Notes under the pieces: model-generated
What the model was told of the DNA's origin: nothing
Seen by the model: the letters and a program-made list of their open reading frames with translations, nothing else
Databases searched by the model: none
Source: an uncultured Bacteroidales bacterium
GTDB lineage: Bacteria; Bacteroidota; Bacteroidia; Bacteroidales; FEN-979
Reading direction: 5' to 3'
Assembly (NCBI GenBank): GCA_903837605.1
Contig: CAILVF010000019.1
Span: forward strand, 1-50,517
DNA length: 50,517 nucleotides
Made by a program: the position numbers and the translations under genes
Shown here: one piece after another, positions 49,250 through 50,517 of the stretch
Layout: each line of letters opens with the position of its first letter
Position numbering within the stretch: the stretch's first letter is position 1

Positions 49250-50517
49250 TTAATTTTCGTCATTTCCTGAAGGAGTATCAATTTCTGATGAAGCAGATTC
49301 ATCTCCTGTCGCAGCGATTATTTCTTCGCCCGGGACCTCTTCCCCTTCAGCCCCTTCCTCAACCTCAACTTTGGCAACGGCAGCAATAGCGTCCCCCTCA
49401 TTGATTTTAATAAGCCTGACACCCTGTGTCGCACGTCCGACTATCCTGAGGTCGGCAATTGCCATACGGATAATGATGCCCGATTTGTTAATGATCATGA
49501 GATCGTCATTGTCGGTCACATCCCTTACTGCGATCAGGGGACCCGTTTTATCGGTTATATTAATGGTTTTTACGCCTTTGCCTCCTCTATTGGTAACCCT
49601 GTAATCATCAATGTCGGACCTTTTTCCATACCCGTTCTCAGAAACAACCAAAACCTCCCTTTGCTGGTCTTTTGGCAGGCAAATCATACCGACCACCTCA
49701 TCGTTTTTATTTCCAAGGGTGATCCCTCTTACTCCGGAGGCGTTACGCCCCATAGGCCTGACCTTGATTTCATTGAAGCGGATAGCCCGGCCTGAACGCA
49801 GGGCCATTAATACTTCATCTTCTCCGTGGGTCAGTTTTGCTTCAAGCAAGCGGTCTCCTTCATTGATATTAATTGCAATGATGCCATTCTGTCGCGGCCT
49901 TGAATATGCTACCAGGGAGGTCTTCTTTATCGTTCCCCTCTTGGTACATAATATAATATAATTGGAAGAACAATACTCTTCGTCTTTAAGGTCTTTAACA
50001 TTGATAAAAGCCCTTACCTTATCATCCGGTTCAATATTGATCAGGTTTTGTATCGCTCTGCCCTTGGAGATCTTGGTTCCTTCAGGAATCTCAAAGACCC
50101 TGAGCCAGAAGACCTTGCCCTTTTCTGTGAAAAACAGTAGGTAGTTGTGGTTAGTGGCAACAAACAGATGTTCCAGGAAATCCTCATCCCTTATATCTGA
50201 TCCCCTGAATCCCTTCCCTCCCCTATTCTGCCTGCGGTATTCCGATAGGGGAGTGCGCTTGATGTATCCCATATGCGAGATGGTGATTACCACATTCTCA
50301 TTTGCAATCACATCTTCCATCCTGAAATCCGCTGCGGCATAAACAATCTGGCTGCGTGATTCGTCACCGTATTTTTCCTTGATCTCCCTCATCTCCTCCT
50401 TAATGATTTCCATCCTCAGGTTTTCATTTGCAAGGATAGCTTTCAGGCTCAGAAAGGACAAGTTATATTCAGCATATTTATTGGGATAGGGATAGTAATT
50501 GCATTGTGGTGTTGCCG
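49250..50517 (-). CDS. gyrA: DNA gyrase subunit A, C-terminal part (truncated by window edge)
   Basis: The frame is open to the edge. From about 50450 downward it is clearly GyrA: ILANENLRMEIIKEE (end of the coiled-coil tower), KEKYGDESRSQI, then the C-terminal DNA-wrapping beta-pinwheel with the GyrA-box variant QNRGGKG (canonical QRRGGKG), repeated blade motifs (NRGGKGVKTINI, GRNASGVRGITLG) and an acidic tail rich in Glu and Gly. The first 20 or so codons at the edge (ATPQCNYYPYPNKYAEYN) do not look like the preceding GyrA tower helix, so the join near 50455 may be an assembly or contig-end artefact. The TPR gene follows after 76 bp. Confidence 0.88.
   Translation of the reverse strand, partial: ATPQCNYYPYPNKYAEYNLSFLSLKAILANENLRMEIIKEEMREIKEKYGDESRSQIVYAAADFRMEDVIANENVVITISHMGYIKRTPLSEYRRQNRGGKGFRGSDIRDEDFLEHLFVATNHNYLLFFTEKGKVFWLRVFEIPEGTKISKGRAIQNLINIEPDDKVRAFINVKDLKDEEYCSSNYIILCTKRGTIKKTSLVAYSRPRQNGIIAININEGDRLLEAKLTHGEDEVLMALRSGRAIRFNEIKVRPMGRNASGVRGITLGNKNDEVVGMICLPKDQQREVLVVSENGYGKRSDIDDYRVTNRGGKGVKTINITDKTGPLIAVRDVTDNDDLMIINKSGIIIRMAIADLRIVGRATQGVRLIKINEGDAIAAVAKVEVEEGAEGEEVPGEEIIAATGDESASSEIDTPSGNDEN

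Noticed and set aside
1..50517. CRISPR arrays, tRNA or rRNA genes, insertion sequences, prophage genes
   Set aside because: No regularly spaced direct repeats, cloverleaf-like sequences, rRNA segments, transposases or phage structural genes were seen; xerD is the housekeeping-type recombinase.

Overview
The window looks like a contig-sized piece of a Bacteroidota genome, probably an uncultured Bacteroidales-like lineage. The signs are: repeated TAnnTTTG -7 promoter elements, starts that seldom show a Shine-Dalgarno sequence, two surface proteins with type IX secretion (T9SS) C-terminal sorting domains, a TonB receptor paired with a beta-propeller lipoprotein, the Bacteroidota-specific DUF4295 gene beside rpmG-ftsY-rimO, and many 4-bp stop/start overlaps. 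Both ends cut through genes: a beta-mannosidase on the left and gyrA on the right.

Layout. 1-4.2 kb: sugar use (beta-mannosidase, galK, polyphosphate kinase 2, galM lipoprotein). 4.3-6.7 kb: a three-gene operon of a short-chain dehydrogenase, an EXPERA/TMEM97-like membrane protein and a single-domain Old Yellow Enzyme with a putative Fe-S site. 6.7-9.1 kb: M23 envelope peptidase and a membrane metallophosphoesterase. 9.3-11.7 kb: SSS symporter, small membrane partner, ogt. 11.7-17.4 kb: an ABC-type membrane domain without ATPase, a lipoprotein with an internal duplication, a TIM-barrel-like/SUMF1 fusion and a CAP-SPOR-like protein. 17.4-25.8 kb: a tightly coupled minus-strand operon of a HAD phosphatase and three (alpha/alpha)6 glycosidase-like secreted enzymes. 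25.9-34.8 kb: radical SAM enzyme, C1B peptidase, aat, beta-propeller, T9SS Asp-box protein, aminotransferase, second SDR, xerD. 34.8-38.9 kb: rpmG, DUF4295, ftsY, rimO, YwqK/MORN protein, hotdog thioesterase. 39.2-43.3 kb: surface protein, BtuB-like TonB receptor, BtuG-like propeller lipoprotein. 43.3-47.6 kb: NUDIX hydrolase, clpS, a probable new small RNA, and a minus-strand pair of a 3beta-HSD-like extended SDR and a steroid 5alpha-reductase homologue, divergent from a START-like protein. 48-50.5 kb: TPR protein and gyrA.

The most interesting possibility is sterol, bile-acid or steroid-like lipid conversion. One operon carries a 3beta-HSD-like SDR plus a 5alpha-reductase homologue, and a second carries SDR, EXPERA and OYE genes. 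These are the fold families that handle 3-hydroxy/3-keto exchange and double-bond isomerisation or reduction on sterol rings. The idea is an inference from family recognition by eye; no search or computation was run. Other points are a probable promoter-plus-terminator small RNA at 44.5 kb, two adjacent uptake genes lacking ATG starts, dispersed degenerate repeat islands sharing an exact 12-mer, and a gyrA frame that stops resembling GyrA just before the window edge.
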